A stretch of 64,000 nt of DNA from VRUE01 sp963715625 (GTDB lineage Bacteria; Actinomycetota; Thermoleophilia; Solirubrobacterales; 70-9): assembly GCA_963715625.1 (NCBI GenBank), contig OY970260.1:2108001-2172000 (forward strand), read 5' to 3'. This document shows, piece by piece, positions 16,621-24,792 of the stretch. Below the pieces are notes generated by a model. It had not been told where the DNA came from, made no database searches, and worked only from the letters and a program-made list of their open reading frames with translations. Each line of letters starts with the position of its first letter. Position 1 is the first letter of the stretch. Made by a program: the position numbers and the translations under genes.

Positions 16621-16660
16621 TGATGTGGATCGTCGTCTACACGACGGTTTACATCCTCTG
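16621..16660 (+). repeat. Direct repeat, ctaE 3' end (right copy)
   Basis: Second copy of the ctaE end, in the same orientation and coding the same 13 residues, but with TGG where ctaE has its TGA stop. It closes the 0.9-kb segment that starts at the left copy and holds the antitoxin and broken toxin. Confidence 0.7.
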
Positions 16661-16681
16661 GCGACGCGGTAAAACTGGGGT

Positions 16682-17332
16682 ATGCACAATCCCCTGAGGT
16701 CCGAGGCCGACGCGTTCAAGTGGGTCGTCGTGATCGGGGCGGGAGCCGTGTCGGTCATCGTCCTCACCCTCCTGACCCGGCCCGTCGTGGGGGTGGTCTG
16801 GGCGGCGCTCTTGATCGGCTTCGGAGCTGGGGTCGCGTACCGCAGCTCGCGCGGGTCACTGCCGCGCAGCGTTGCCGTCACGCGGGGGGAGGACGGCAGG
16901 CACCGGGTGCTCGTCGTCGCCAACGAGACGGTCGAGGGGGAGGCGCTGCTCGAGGAGATCCGCGGGCGCTGCCGGGGCCGGGACTGCGAGATCCTCGTCG
17001 TCACCCCAGCGCTTGCGGCCTCGCGTGCCTCGCACTGGGCCTCGGATGTCGACGAGGCGATCGAGCTGGCGCGGCAGCGGATGGAGCTTTCGCTGATCGC
17101 GATCCGGCAGCTGGGGCTGAAGGCGCGGGGGGAGATCGGCGATTCCGATCCGAACGTGGCGATCGAGGACGCGCTGCGGGTCTTCCCGGCCGACGAGATC
17201 GTCATCTCCACGCACCCGCCGGACCGTTCGCGCTGGCTCGAGCGCGGGGTGGTCGATCGGGCGCGCGAGCAGATCGACCTGCCGATTGCGCATGTGGTGG
17301 TCGACCTGGCGGCCGAGCGTGGGGTTCGGTGA
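16682..17332 (+). CDS. Membrane-anchored universal-stress-like protein
   Basis: 216 residues. Two N-terminal hydrophobic segments (about 14-33 and 37-52) are followed by a cytoplasmic UspA-like alpha/beta domain (HRVLVVANETVEGEALLEEI, later DEIVISTHPPDRSRWLERGV and LPIAHVVVDL). The C-terminal motif resembles that of the tandem protein inside the oxidase operon (14261-15136), so the two are probably related. Its place directly after the oxidase segment suggests it once followed ctaE. Function unknown. Confidence 0.65.
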   Translation: MHNPLRSEADAFKWVVVIGAGAVSVIVLTLLTRPVVGVVWAALLIGFGAGVAYRSSRGSLPRSVAVTRGEDGRHRVLVVANETVEGEALLEEIRGRCRGRDCEILVVTPALAASRASHWASDVDEAIELARQRMELSLIAIRQLGLKARGEIGDSDPNVAIEDALRVFPADEIVISTHPPDRSRWLERGVVDRAREQIDLPIAHVVVDLAAERGVR

Positions 17333-17399
17333 TTCGCTTCTTGCAGTTCCGCGCGCTTCAGCGCACCACGCGAAACGTTCTGTCTTCTAGCCTGTCAAC

Positions 17400-17690
17400 A
17401 TGGAGGCTGTGAGACCGCGCTGGACCGACGACCGCATGGATGACCTGAAGCACCAGGTCAACGATCTGGGGCGGCGCATGGACCATCGGTTCGCCGAGGT
17501 CGACCGGCGGATGGATGAAGGCTTCGCCGAAATGAACCGGCGCTTTGACTCGATGAACCGGCGCTTTGACTCGATGAACCAGCGCTTTGACGCGATGCAG
17601 CGGGTGATGATCATGTTGAGCGCTTCGATGTTCGCGGCGATGCTGGGCCTCGTAGCCACCCAGCTCTGGATCATCGTCACTCAGCTCTGA
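17400..17690 (+). CDS. Coiled-coil protein with C-terminal membrane anchor
   Basis: 96-residue protein with a long charged helix containing three near-identical seven-residue repeats (RRFDSMN, RRFDSMN, QRFDAMQ) after RRMDHRFAEVDRRMDEGFAE, then one transmembrane segment (MLSASMFAAMLGLVATQLW). Such proteins usually oligomerise at the membrane. No function is recognised. It converges on and overlaps ctaA by ten bases. Confidence 0.65.
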   Translation: MEAVRPRWTDDRMDDLKHQVNDLGRRMDHRFAEVDRRMDEGFAEMNRRFDSMNRRFDSMNQRFDAMQRVMIMLSASMFAAMLGLVATQLWIIVTQL

Positions 17691-18646
17691 CTCAGCGCGG
17701 GCGCCCGTGCGTCTCGCTGGATCTCTGTCTCGCCGATCGCGCCCGATCGCGGCTCCAGGCGCCCCGCGGTCGCGACGGCCCACAGCATCGCCAGCCAGGT
17801 GGCGGTGGCGAGGGCGACGTGGAGCCAGACGATGCCCGGGGGCAGCTCCAGGGCCCATTGCAGGCCTCCTACAGCCCCTTGGAGGGCGAGCAGGCCGATC
17901 ACGGCGCCCAGGGGTCTCACGGCCCTCCCGTCGCCCCCTGGGCGGCGCAATAGGAGCCAGACGGCGATCGCGGCGAGGCCGAAGACCGCGGCGATCGCCG
18001 AGTGGCGCTGCACGACCCACTCCAGCGTCCCCGTTCCCTCGAACTCGAAGCGGTGGACGAGCTGGCCCTCGTGCGCCCCGGCGTGCGGGCCCGTTGCGGT
18101 CGCGATCGTGCCGGCGAGGATCGTCAGCTGGCCGAGCGGGATCAGGGCCCGCACCGCCCAGACCCCCAGGCGGTCGCCGGAGCGCCGCCGCTCCCAGGGC
18201 TCGTAGCGCGCGCACCAGGCGAGGGCGAAGGAGGCGTCGAGCAGCAGCATCGAGAGGATGAAGTGGCTCATCACCAGGCCCGGGGCGAGGTGATACTTGA
18301 CGACCAGGGCGCCGAGGATCGCCTGGCCGATCACCCCCAGGGGCAGCAGCGCCCCGAAGAGCGCCAGGTGGCCGCGGAACGGCTGGCGGAACCAGGCGAG
18401 GACGCTGGCGGCGATCACGGCGAGGCCGACGAAGCCGGTGAGCAGGCGGTTGCCGTACTCGATCACGGCGTGAGTGTCGAGCGGCGGCACGGTCCCGCCG
18501 TAGCACTTGGGCCAGTCCGGGCAGCCCAGGCCGGAGCCCGTCAGCCGCACGGCGGCGCCCGTCAGCACGATCAGCGAGAGCGCGGCGAGGGCGACCAGCG
18601 CCACGGTCGCGTAGAGCTGTGGGGAGATGCGGAGGCGGTCGCGCAT
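17681..18646 (-). CDS. ctaA: Haem A synthase
   Basis: 321-residue COX15/CtaA membrane protein that oxidises haem O to haem A for cytochrome aa3. Eight hydrophobic segments are visible. The paired histidines that bind haem are in VIEYGNRLLTG-type and VMSHFILSM regions of the first half and in VVQRHSAIAAVFG and IVWLHVALATATW of the second. The cysteines of GLGCPDWPKCYGG match the extracellular loop. It works with ctaB at 20463 and is on the same strand as that operon. Confidence 0.9.
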   Translation of the reverse strand: MRDRLRISPQLYATVALVALAALSLIVLTGAAVRLTGSGLGCPDWPKCYGGTVPPLDTHAVIEYGNRLLTGFVGLAVIAASVLAWFRQPFRGHLALFGALLPLGVIGQAILGALVVKYHLAPGLVMSHFILSMLLLDASFALAWCARYEPWERRRSGDRLGVWAVRALIPLGQLTILAGTIATATGPHAGAHEGQLVHRFEFEGTGTLEWVVQRHSAIAAVFGLAAIAVWLLLRRPGGDGRAVRPLGAVIGLLALQGAVGGLQWALELPPGIVWLHVALATATWLAMLWAVATAGRLEPRSGAIGETEIQRDARAPALSQS

Positions 18647-18699
18647 GGGAGAGCCTCAGGAGATGATGCCAGCGGCCGCCTGGCGGCCGCTGGAGGCGC

Positions 18700-19395
18700 T
18701 CAGCCGCCTTTGCCGTTGCCCTTGGCCGTCGATTCGGCCAGGTACTCGACCAGCTCTTCCAGTTCCTTCGGGCTGATCAGCGTGCTGAAGTTGGCCGGCA
18801 TCACGTTGGCCTTGTACCCCTTGGCGATGACCTTGTTGGGGTCGACGATCGACTCGTCGATCATCGCCGCGCTCTGGCCGGGGAGGACTTCGTCGAGGTT
18901 CGGCCCGGTGACGCCGCCGGAGCCCGCCGCGGCGAGCGTGTGGCAGCCGCCGCAGCCGTTGCCGGCGAACACCTGGGCGCCGGGCCGGCCGGGAACCTTG
19001 GGTGGCGCAGCGCCGGGGACGCCGGCGTAGAGGGCGACGTAGGCGGCCACGTCCTGGAGGTCCTGCCCGCTGACGACGTCGGCGGGCATCGAGACGGCCG
19101 GGTTGTCGTTGCTCGGCCGGGGGTACTCGACCTGCGCTTCGACCACGCCTTCAACCGTCGAGTCGTTCTCGCCGGCGACGCGAGCCGCGGCGAAGGCGTC
19201 GTCGAGGTCGGGGCCGATCTGCGCCGTCGTGCCGGCCTGCGCCATCGCGTGGCAGACGCCGCACTTCTGGACGAAGAGGTCGCGGCCCCTTTCGGGGTCG
19301 GCGTCGCTGGTGCCGCAGCCGGCAGCCGGCAGCGCCACGGCCGCGACGGCGGCGAGGGCGAGGAGGGGGCGGATTGCGGTCGAGAGCTTGGGCAT
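18700..19395 (-). CDS. Di-haem cytochrome c lipoprotein
   Basis: 231 residues with a lipoprotein signal (ALAAVAAVALPAAGC), so it should be anchored outside the membrane by the Cys at about 27. Two class I haem sites follow: CGVCH, and CGGCH about 100 residues later, with candidate axial methionines in VSMPADVV and NVMPANFS. It is the likely electron carrier to the aa3 oxidase. The gene lies 53 bases before ctaA on the same strand. Confidence 0.9.
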   Translation of the reverse strand: MPKLSTAIRPLLALAAVAAVALPAAGCGTSDADPERGRDLFVQKCGVCHAMAQAGTTAQIGPDLDDAFAAARVAGENDSTVEGVVEAQVEYPRPSNDNPAVSMPADVVSGQDLQDVAAYVALYAGVPGAAPPKVPGRPGAQVFAGNGCGGCHTLAAAGSGGVTGPNLDEVLPGQSAAMIDESIVDPNKVIAKGYKANVMPANFSTLISPKELEELVEYLAESTAKGNGKGG

Positions 19396-19518
19396 ACGGC
19401 GCGGAGCGCGCCGGAGTCTATATGCCCCGGCTGCCTGAAAGCCGCCTTGCGCAGGCGAGGGCTTGGGGTACGCTTGAGACGATCCTCACGAGCTTGCGAC
19501 CCCCGGAGGGAGCGCCAG

Positions 19519-19920
19519 GTGCAGGTACGGGAAGGCATGTCGGACGTGGTCCTGACGGTGGGGCCCTCGCACACCCTGCGCGACGCGGCGGCGATGATGG
19601 CCGAGAAGGGTGTCGGCGCGGCGCTGGTGGCCGACGACGAGACCCCGGTCCCGTGCATCCTCACCGAGCGCGACATCCTGCTCTCGCTGGGCAGCGGCGA
19701 GGACCCTGACTCCGAGCGCGTCGCCGACCACATGAGCGACAGCGTCATCGTCGCCTCGCCCGAGTGGAGCCTGGAGCGCGCTGCGGCCGAGATGTCGCGC
19801 CGCGGCATTCGCCACCTCGTCGTCTACGAGGGTCCCGAGCTGGTCGGGATTCTCTCCATGCGCGACATCGTCAGGGTCTGGACGAGCGAGGGTGCTACGT
19901 CGGGGATGACTCCCGAGTGA
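19519..19920 (+). CDS. Two-CBS-domain protein
   Basis: 133 residues made almost entirely of a CBS pair (GPSHTLRDAAAMMAEKGVGA, ILTERDILLSLG, then SPEWSLERAAAEMSRRGIRH and GILSMRDIVRVW). Stand-alone CBS pairs sense AMP/ATP or similar ligands and bind partner proteins. GTG 19519 is chosen because a GGAGG lies nine bases upstream (19505-19509). The gene converges on the minus-strand oxidase operon, with a family A hairpin filling the gap. Confidence 0.85.
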   Translation: MQVREGMSDVVLTVGPSHTLRDAAAMMAEKGVGAALVADDETPVPCILTERDILLSLGSGEDPDSERVADHMSDSVIVASPEWSLERAAAEMSRRGIRHLVVYEGPELVGILSMRDIVRVWTSEGATSGMTPE

Positions 19921-19932
19921 GCCGTTGCGGTG

Positions 19933-20049
19933 AGGCCCCACCCCGGTAGGGGTTCCACTTAACTTTTTCGAGGGGCGGGAATTGCTGGGCGCGCGGGCGA
20001 GCGATCGCGAAAAAGTACAAGACGTTCCACCCCTACCGGGGTGGGGCCT
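19933..20049. repeat. Hairpin element, family A (copy A2)
   Basis: 117 bases with perfect 21-base arms (19933-19953 and 20029-20049) and the conserved core TTCCACTTAACTTTTTCG ... CGCGAAAAAGTACAAGACG. The stem sequence (GGCCCCACCCCGGTAGG within it) differs from the other copies on both sides in a matching way. It separates two convergent genes, and its right end is the first base of the stop codon of the minus-strand gene. Confidence 0.9.
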
Positions 20050-20339
20050 TAAGGTCTCGGGGGCGAGATCTGTTCGACTGGGAGCACGGCGCCGCGTACG
20101 TGTTGCTTGCGAGGCAGGCGGAAATAGCTGCGGGTCGCATCCTTGATCATGCTGCGCAGGGCGAAGAGGGCGATCGTGCCGCCGATGATCGAGTAGATCC
20201 AGCCGCTGACCATGAAGCCCTCGGCGAAGATGCCGCAGACGGCCAGGGCCAGGGCGAAGGCGAAGACCGCCGGTGCCCACGAGGAGCTGGGCGGGTGGAC
20301 GAGCTCACGGGGCTCTGGGATGTGCCTGTGCTCGTTCAC
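20049..20339 (-). CDS. Cytochrome oxidase subunit IV-like membrane protein
   Basis: 96-residue protein with two hydrophobic segments (AVFAFALALAVCGIFAEGFM and WIYSIIGGTIALFAL), the layout of the actinobacterial CtaF/subunit IV that packs against the oxidase core. It is the last gene of the minus-strand operon holding ctaB and the ligand-less subunit I/II pair, and its GTG start overlaps the stop of the 37-residue gene (20336-20339). Which oxidase it joins is unknown. Confidence 0.7.
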   Translation of the reverse strand: MNEHRHIPEPRELVHPPSSSWAPAVFAFALALAVCGIFAEGFMVSGWIYSIIGGTIALFALRSMIKDATRSYFRLPRKQHVRGAVLPVEQISPPRP

Positions 20340-20449
20340 GAGGCGACGTAGAGGACCGCCGCCAGGAAGCAGAGGGAGAAGACGGCCGCGGCGATGCCGC
20401 CGGCGAGGAGGCCGGCCGAGATGCTCGCTCTTGCGGTCTCGCGATCCAT
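20336..20449 (-). CDS. 37-residue single-span membrane peptide
   Basis: A short gene from ATG 20449 coding MDRETARASISAGLLAGGIA followed by AAVFSLCFLAAVLYVAS, one transmembrane helix with a short polar N-terminus. It lies between ctaB and the subunit IV-like gene and overlaps the latter by four bases, which supports translation. Small subunits of this kind accompany many haem-copper oxidases, but I do not recognise its family. Confidence 0.6.
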   Translation of the reverse strand: MDRETARASISAGLLAGGIAAAVFSLCFLAAVLYVAS

Positions 20450-20462
20450 GTTCGGATTTCTA

Positions 20463-21362
20463 CTAGACGACGCGGTCGAGCGGCATCGCCAGGAAGAGCA
20501 GCGCCAGGTAGGCGAGCGAGAAGAGGTAGGTGCGCAGGGCCCAGCGGCGGTCGGCGCTGCGCAGGAGGCGAACGGCGCAGTAGATGAAGCCGGCGCCGAG
20601 GGTCATCGAGACGACCAGGTACTCGATGCCGAAGCCGCCGGCGCAGAAGGGCAGCTGGGTGACCGCGTAGAGGAGCACCGTGTAGAGGAGGATCTGGCGG
20701 CGCGTCTCGGCCTCGCCGCGGACGACGGGCAGCATCGGGATCCCGGCCCTCGCGTACTCGTCCTTCATCAGCAGCGAGAGCGCCCAGAAGTGGGGGGGAG
20801 TCCAGAAGAAGACGATCGCGAAGAGGAAGAGGGCGGTGCCGCTGACCCCACCCGTCACCGCCGCCCAGGCGACCAGCGGCGGCACGGCGCCGGCGGCGCC
20901 GCCGATCACGATGTTCTGCGGCGTGGTCCGCTTCAGCCAGAGCGTGTAGACGAAGACGTAGCCGAGCAGGCCCGAGATCGAGAGCGCCGCCGCCAGCGGG
21001 TTGACCGCCAGCGCCAGCAGCGCGAAGGAGGCGCAGCCGAGGAGGGTGCCGAAGGCGATCGCGGCGCGGGGCGAGATGCGGCCGGCGGCCACCGGCCGGG
21101 TCGCGGTGCGGGCCATGATCCGGTCGATGTCGCGGTCGATCGCGTGGTTGATCGCGCCGGCGCCGCCGGCCGAGAGCGCGCCGCCGAGGCAAACGAGGAA
21201 GACGAGGCCGAGCGAGGGGTCGCCGGCCACGTACATCGTCGCGATCGTCGTCAGCAGCAGCAGCGACTGAACCTTCGGCTTGGTCAGCGTGACGTAGTCG
21301 CGCAGGGTCGCGACGAAGGCGGGAGTGCGCTGTGCGACGACAGCGGTTTCGGCGCCGCTCAT
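20463..21362 (-). CDS. ctaB: Protohaem IX farnesyltransferase (haem O synthase)
   Basis: 299-residue UbiA-superfamily membrane enzyme that adds a farnesyl group to haem B, the first step to haem A. The prenyl-diphosphate/Mg site is NHAIDRDIDRIMARTATRP (residues about 73-91), and the second conserved loop is LMKDEYARAGIPMLP. About nine hydrophobic segments. It sits six bases from the ligand-less subunit I gene in one operon, while the active oxidase genes are 5 kb away. Confidence 0.95.
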   Translation of the reverse strand: MSGAETAVVAQRTPAFVATLRDYVTLTKPKVQSLLLLTTIATMYVAGDPSLGLVFLVCLGGALSAGGAGAINHAIDRDIDRIMARTATRPVAAGRISPRAAIAFGTLLGCASFALLALAVNPLAAALSISGLLGYVFVYTLWLKRTTPQNIVIGGAAGAVPPLVAWAAVTGGVSGTALFLFAIVFFWTPPHFWALSLLMKDEYARAGIPMLPVVRGEAETRRQILLYTVLLYAVTQLPFCAGGFGIEYLVVSMTLGAGFIYCAVRLLRSADRRWALRTYLFSLAYLALLFLAMPLDRVV

Positions 21363-21368
21363 CGCTGC

Positions 21369-23054
21369 TCAGGCTACCGGCTGAGTCTCGCGCGACGCGG
21401 CTTCGGAGTGCGCCGTGGCGTGCGCGATCGCCTCACGGATGTCGCGCATCGGCCGCTCGCTGCGCACGTCGGGCAGCACGTCGAAGTTGTGCGGCTCCGG
21501 CGGCGAGAGCGCGAACCACTCGAGCGAGTCGCCGCCCCACTGGTCATGGCCGGCCCGGGCGCCGTTGGCACGGCTGAGGATCGCGTTGGCGAGCGTCAGG
21601 ACGATCCCGGTCGCCAGCACGAAGGCGCCGATCGAGGCGATCAGGTTGAGGGTGGAGACCCCGGTGCCGCCGAAGAACTTGTAGGCGTTGACGACCTCGC
21701 CGTGCTCGCCGCCGGCGATGAAGAGGGGCACGAAGGCGAGCAGGGTCCCGATGCCCATGGTCCAGAAGGAGATCCGCGCCATCGTCTCGCCCATCGTCCG
21801 CCCGGTCAGCTTCGGGAACCAGTAGTGCAGCGCGGCGAAGCCGCCGAAGACGGCGCCGCCGACGAGGGCGAAGTGGGTCGCCGCGGTGGCGTCGGTGGTG
21901 TTGTGCAGCCGCCAGGCCACCGCGACCATCGAGTGCGAGATCTCGCTGGCGAGGCCGATCGAGATCGCCGAGATCGCGCCGATCGCGAAGAGCAGCGGCG
22001 CCCGCATATGAAGGGCGCCCCCGATCATCGTCGCGATCAGGTTGTAGAGGACGAGGCCGAAGGGGACGATCAGCGCCAGCGACATCAGCATCGCGTAGTA
22101 CATCCAGCCGATCCCGATCGGCGCGGTCAGCATGTTCTGCATCCAGGCGAGGGTCCCGATCGCGGCGATCGCGACCAGCGAGCCGACCACCACGCGCCGC
22201 CCCTGCAGCGGCCTGCGGGCGAAGACCGGGACGATCTCGGCGATCGCGGCCAGCGCCGCGATCAGGATCAGCATGTAGCTGCCGGTGAAGAAGACCCAGC
22301 TCAGGTGCTCCCAGAGCAGCGGCGCCCCCCCCGAGCCGCCGGAGAAGAAGATGCCGTCGAAGTTGCGGTCGATCAGCAGCATCGCGATCGCGCCCAGCAT
22401 CACCGGGCCGATAGCGAGCATCAGCCAGGAGCAGGTCGCGGCCGCCCAGGCGAAGACCGGCAGCCGCCGCCAGGCCATCCCCGGCGCGCGCAGCCTGTGC
22501 AGCGTCGCGACCAGGTCGATCGCGATCAGGACGAAGCCGAGCGTCGCCAGCCCGTTGGCGGCGGCCCAGGCGTCGACTCCGTTGTTGGGCAGGAAGGCGA
22601 GCTCGGAGAGCGGCGCCAGCGGGTTGACGCCGGCCTCCGAGGGGGTGAAGAGGAAGCCGGAGTAGAGGACGGTCGCGCCGGCGACGTAGAGCCAGAGCCC
22701 GATCTGCCCTAGCCGCGGCAGGGCCGTGCCCCGCGCCCCGGCCTGCAGCGGCGCCACGTAGTAGAAGAGGCCGAGCGCCAGCGGGATCGCGAAGAGGAAG
22801 ATCGCGGTGGCCCCGTAGAGCGAGAGCATCCGGTTGAAGGTGACCGGGGTCAGGAAGGTGTTCTCCGGGACCGCCAGCTGCAGGCGCATCAGCAGCAGCT
22901 CTACCAGGGCGATGAAGAGGAAGCCGAGCGCGGCGACGATCATCGTGCGGCCGACGTCCTTGTGGTCGGCGCTGACGGCGATCTCCGTCCAGCGCGGGCG
23001 GCGGCGGGGGAACCCGTCGACGACGAGCTCGGGGCGGGGCTTTGGGGCGCTCAC
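21369..23054 (-). CDS. Ligand-less cytochrome oxidase subunit I homologue
   Basis: 561-residue COX1-fold protein with about 12 membrane segments, alignable along its length with the CtaD of this window (DHKDVGRT; FLFAIPLALGLFYYVAPLQ; ALHYWFPKLTGRTMGE; SLEWFALSPPEPHNFD). The catalytic residues are gone. The low-spin haem His is Tyr (SLYGATAIFLF); the CuB His and the active-site Tyr become Thr and Met (WVFFTGSYMLIL); the His pair becomes Gln-Asn (LAWMQNML); the haem a3 His becomes Ala, leaving one His (ATAATHFALVGG). The D-channel Asn/Asp and K-channel Lys are also replaced. It starts at GTG 23054, overlapping the subunit II gene by four bases. An intact frame implies a maintained non-catalytic role. 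Confidence 0.85.
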   Translation of the reverse strand: MSAPKPRPELVVDGFPRRRPRWTEIAVSADHKDVGRTMIVAALGFLFIALVELLLMRLQLAVPENTFLTPVTFNRMLSLYGATAIFLFAIPLALGLFYYVAPLQAGARGTALPRLGQIGLWLYVAGATVLYSGFLFTPSEAGVNPLAPLSELAFLPNNGVDAWAAANGLATLGFVLIAIDLVATLHRLRAPGMAWRRLPVFAWAAATCSWLMLAIGPVMLGAIAMLLIDRNFDGIFFSGGSGGAPLLWEHLSWVFFTGSYMLILIAALAAIAEIVPVFARRPLQGRRVVVGSLVAIAAIGTLAWMQNMLTAPIGIGWMYYAMLMSLALIVPFGLVLYNLIATMIGGALHMRAPLLFAIGAISAISIGLASEISHSMVAVAWRLHNTTDATAATHFALVGGAVFGGFAALHYWFPKLTGRTMGETMARISFWTMGIGTLLAFVPLFIAGGEHGEVVNAYKFFGGTGVSTLNLIASIGAFVLATGIVLTLANAILSRANGARAGHDQWGGDSLEWFALSPPEPHNFDVLPDVRSERPMRDIREAIAHATAHSEAASRETQPVA

Positions 23055-23749
23055 GGCACCTCTCCCTTTTCGATCAGGCCCACGACGCGGTCCTGGGCGG
23101 CCTGGATGTCGGCCCTCTGCTGCTCGAGGAAGTCTTCGTAAGCCTGCGCGGAGACGACCTCGACCTCGGTTCGCATCGCCGCATAGGCCTGGCCGGAGAA
23201 GGTCGCCGACTGGCCCTCGTAGACCCCCTCCCCCTCGGCACGGAAGACGACGCGGTTGGTCTTGCCGGGGACGGCGTCGCGCTTGCCCGCCAGCGCCGGC
23301 ACGTCCCAGGTGTGGATCACGTCGGTCGAGACCAGGTCGAGCTCGACCGTGGTGTCGACGGGGACGACTAGGCGGTAGTAGGAGAAGGCCGAGTTGGGGT
23401 AGTCGTAGCGCCAGATCCACTGCTGGCCGGTGGCCTCGATCCGCAGCGGGGCCGAGCGGGCGGAGGCGAGGCCTGCCGCCCCGGTGGCCGGGGTCTCGCG
23501 GGCCTTGCCGGTGTAGAGGAGGCTGACCACGAAGACCGCGGCGGCGAAGACGGTGAGCAGCGCGCCGACCCTGAGTTGGGCACGCGGCCCGGCTTCGGCC
23601 TCGCCCACGCCGGCGCCGCGGCCGCCGCGGTAGCGGCGCAGGGCGTAGATCAGCGCGCCGTTGACCGCGACGACGACGATCGTCGCGACGACGAAGCCGA
23701 TCCAAAGCAGGGTTTCGATCTGGTCGGTGCCAGGAGAATGGGACGCCAA
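23051..23749 (-). CDS. Subunit II homologue without a CuA site
   Basis: 232-residue COX2-fold protein: two N-terminal membrane segments, then a cupredoxin domain (IEATGQQWIWRYDYP; STDVIHTWDVPALAGKRDAV; PGKTNRVVF). The first CuA His is kept, but the binding loop reads QSATFSGQAYAAM, so both Cys are Ser, the Glu is Thr and the second His is Tyr; only the Met remains. It cannot form CuA. The start is taken as TTG 23749, because no in-frame ATG or GTG precedes the first membrane segment. First gene of the operon with the ligand-less subunit I and ctaB. Confidence 0.85.
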   Translation of the reverse strand: MASHSPGTDQIETLLWIGFVVATIVVVAVNGALIYALRRYRGGRGAGVGEAEAGPRAQLRVGALLTVFAAAVFVVSLLYTGKARETPATGAAGLASARSAPLRIEATGQQWIWRYDYPNSAFSYYRLVVPVDTTVELDLVSTDVIHTWDVPALAGKRDAVPGKTNRVVFRAEGEGVYEGQSATFSGQAYAAMRTEVEVVSAQAYEDFLEQQRADIQAAQDRVVGLIEKGEVP

Positions 23750-23837
23750 AGCGCGGCCATTCTAATCACGCGGGGCGGCCCGCCGCGGCGCCCGTCGTCT
23801 CGCCCGAGGCTGCGAGGCTCCTATACTCGCCGACCCT

Positions 23838-24782
23838 ATGCGCAGGCGATCCCGGCAATCTCCGGCGCTCCGCATGGCCCTGCGCGCCGGGGCCGCCGGC
23901 ACGATCGCCGCCGCGGTTGCCGTGCCGCTGCTGCGCCGGCGCCTGCGAGTGCCCGCCGCGGTGACGATCGCCAGCTGCGCGGCCGGCCCGCTCGCGCTCG
24001 CCGTCCTGTACCCGCGCTCGCGCAAGCGCGACGTGGCTCTCTTCGCGATGCAGATGTGGGCCTTCACGATGGTGCACGAGCTGCCCTACGACGACCCCGA
24101 GCGCCTGCGCCGGCGCCTGCGCAGCCGCTACCCGATCGCGGTCGACCGTGTGATCGGGCTCGGCCGGCTGCCCAACGCCCGCCTCCAGCGCGCCCTGGCC
24201 CGACTCCGCCGCGTCGACTCGCTCGATCGCTTCCTCACCTGGGTGCACTGGCTCTGGTTCCTCGAGCCCTACGCCGCCCTGGTCTGGATCCTCCTGCGCC
24301 ACCCGGAGCGCTTTCCCCGTGCGGCCCGCCAGATGGCGGCGGTCTTCGACCTCGGCTGCGTCGGCTACTTCGCCGTCCCGACCGCGCCGCCGTGGTGGGC
24401 CTCCGAGCAGGGCCTCACCGGGGAGGAGGTGCGGCGGATCATGGTCGGCGTCGGCGAAGAGACCTGGCGCTCGGCCTGGCCGGCGATGTACGGGGCGCTG
24501 GGCAGCAACCCCTGGGCGGCGATGCCCTCGCTGCACTTCGCCACCTCGGCGATGGCGGCGATCTCGCTCTCCGAAGCGGGCCATGCCGAGGGCGCGGTCG
24601 GCTGGGCCTACGCGACGGCGCTCGGCTTCGGGCTCGTCTACCTGGGCGAGCACTACGTCACCGACCTGCTGGCCGGCGCCGGCCTCGTCGCCACGGTGCG
24701 GCGCGGCGAGCCGCTGGCCGAACCGGCGGTCCACGCGGTCAACCGCGGCCTGCGCCGGTTGGAGCGCCTCGCCAACGGGTAG
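23838..24782 (+). CDS. PAP2-superfamily membrane phosphatase/phosphotransferase
   Basis: 314-residue integral membrane protein with the PAP2/Aur1-type active site: VPTAPPWWASEQ before it, AAMPSLHFATSAMAA, and LGEHYVTDLLAGAG, giving the two catalytic His and the Asp. The PTAPPWW loop is typical of the inositolphosphotransferase-like branch. It probably moves or removes a phosphate group on a lipid. Divergent from the oxidase-like operon, and ten bases ahead of the YbhN-type gene. Confidence 0.8.
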   Translation: MRRRSRQSPALRMALRAGAAGTIAAAVAVPLLRRRLRVPAAVTIASCAAGPLALAVLYPRSRKRDVALFAMQMWAFTMVHELPYDDPERLRRRLRSRYPIAVDRVIGLGRLPNARLQRALARLRRVDSLDRFLTWVHWLWFLEPYAALVWILLRHPERFPRAARQMAAVFDLGCVGYFAVPTAPPWWASEQGLTGEEVRRIMVGVGEETWRSAWPAMYGALGSNPWAAMPSLHFATSAMAAISLSEAGHAEGAVGWAYATALGFGLVYLGEHYVTDLLAGAGLVATVRRGEPLAEPAVHAVNRGLRRLERLANG

Positions 24783-24792
24783 CTTCCCTTAG

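Noticed and set aside
21369..23054. The second subunit I might be a nitric oxide reductase or quinol oxidase
   Set aside because: Those enzymes keep the haem and metal histidines; here nearly all are replaced.
21369..23749. Loss of the oxidase ligands through sequencing errors
   Set aside because: The replacements are whole-codon changes at many separate places in two genes, with no frameshift.
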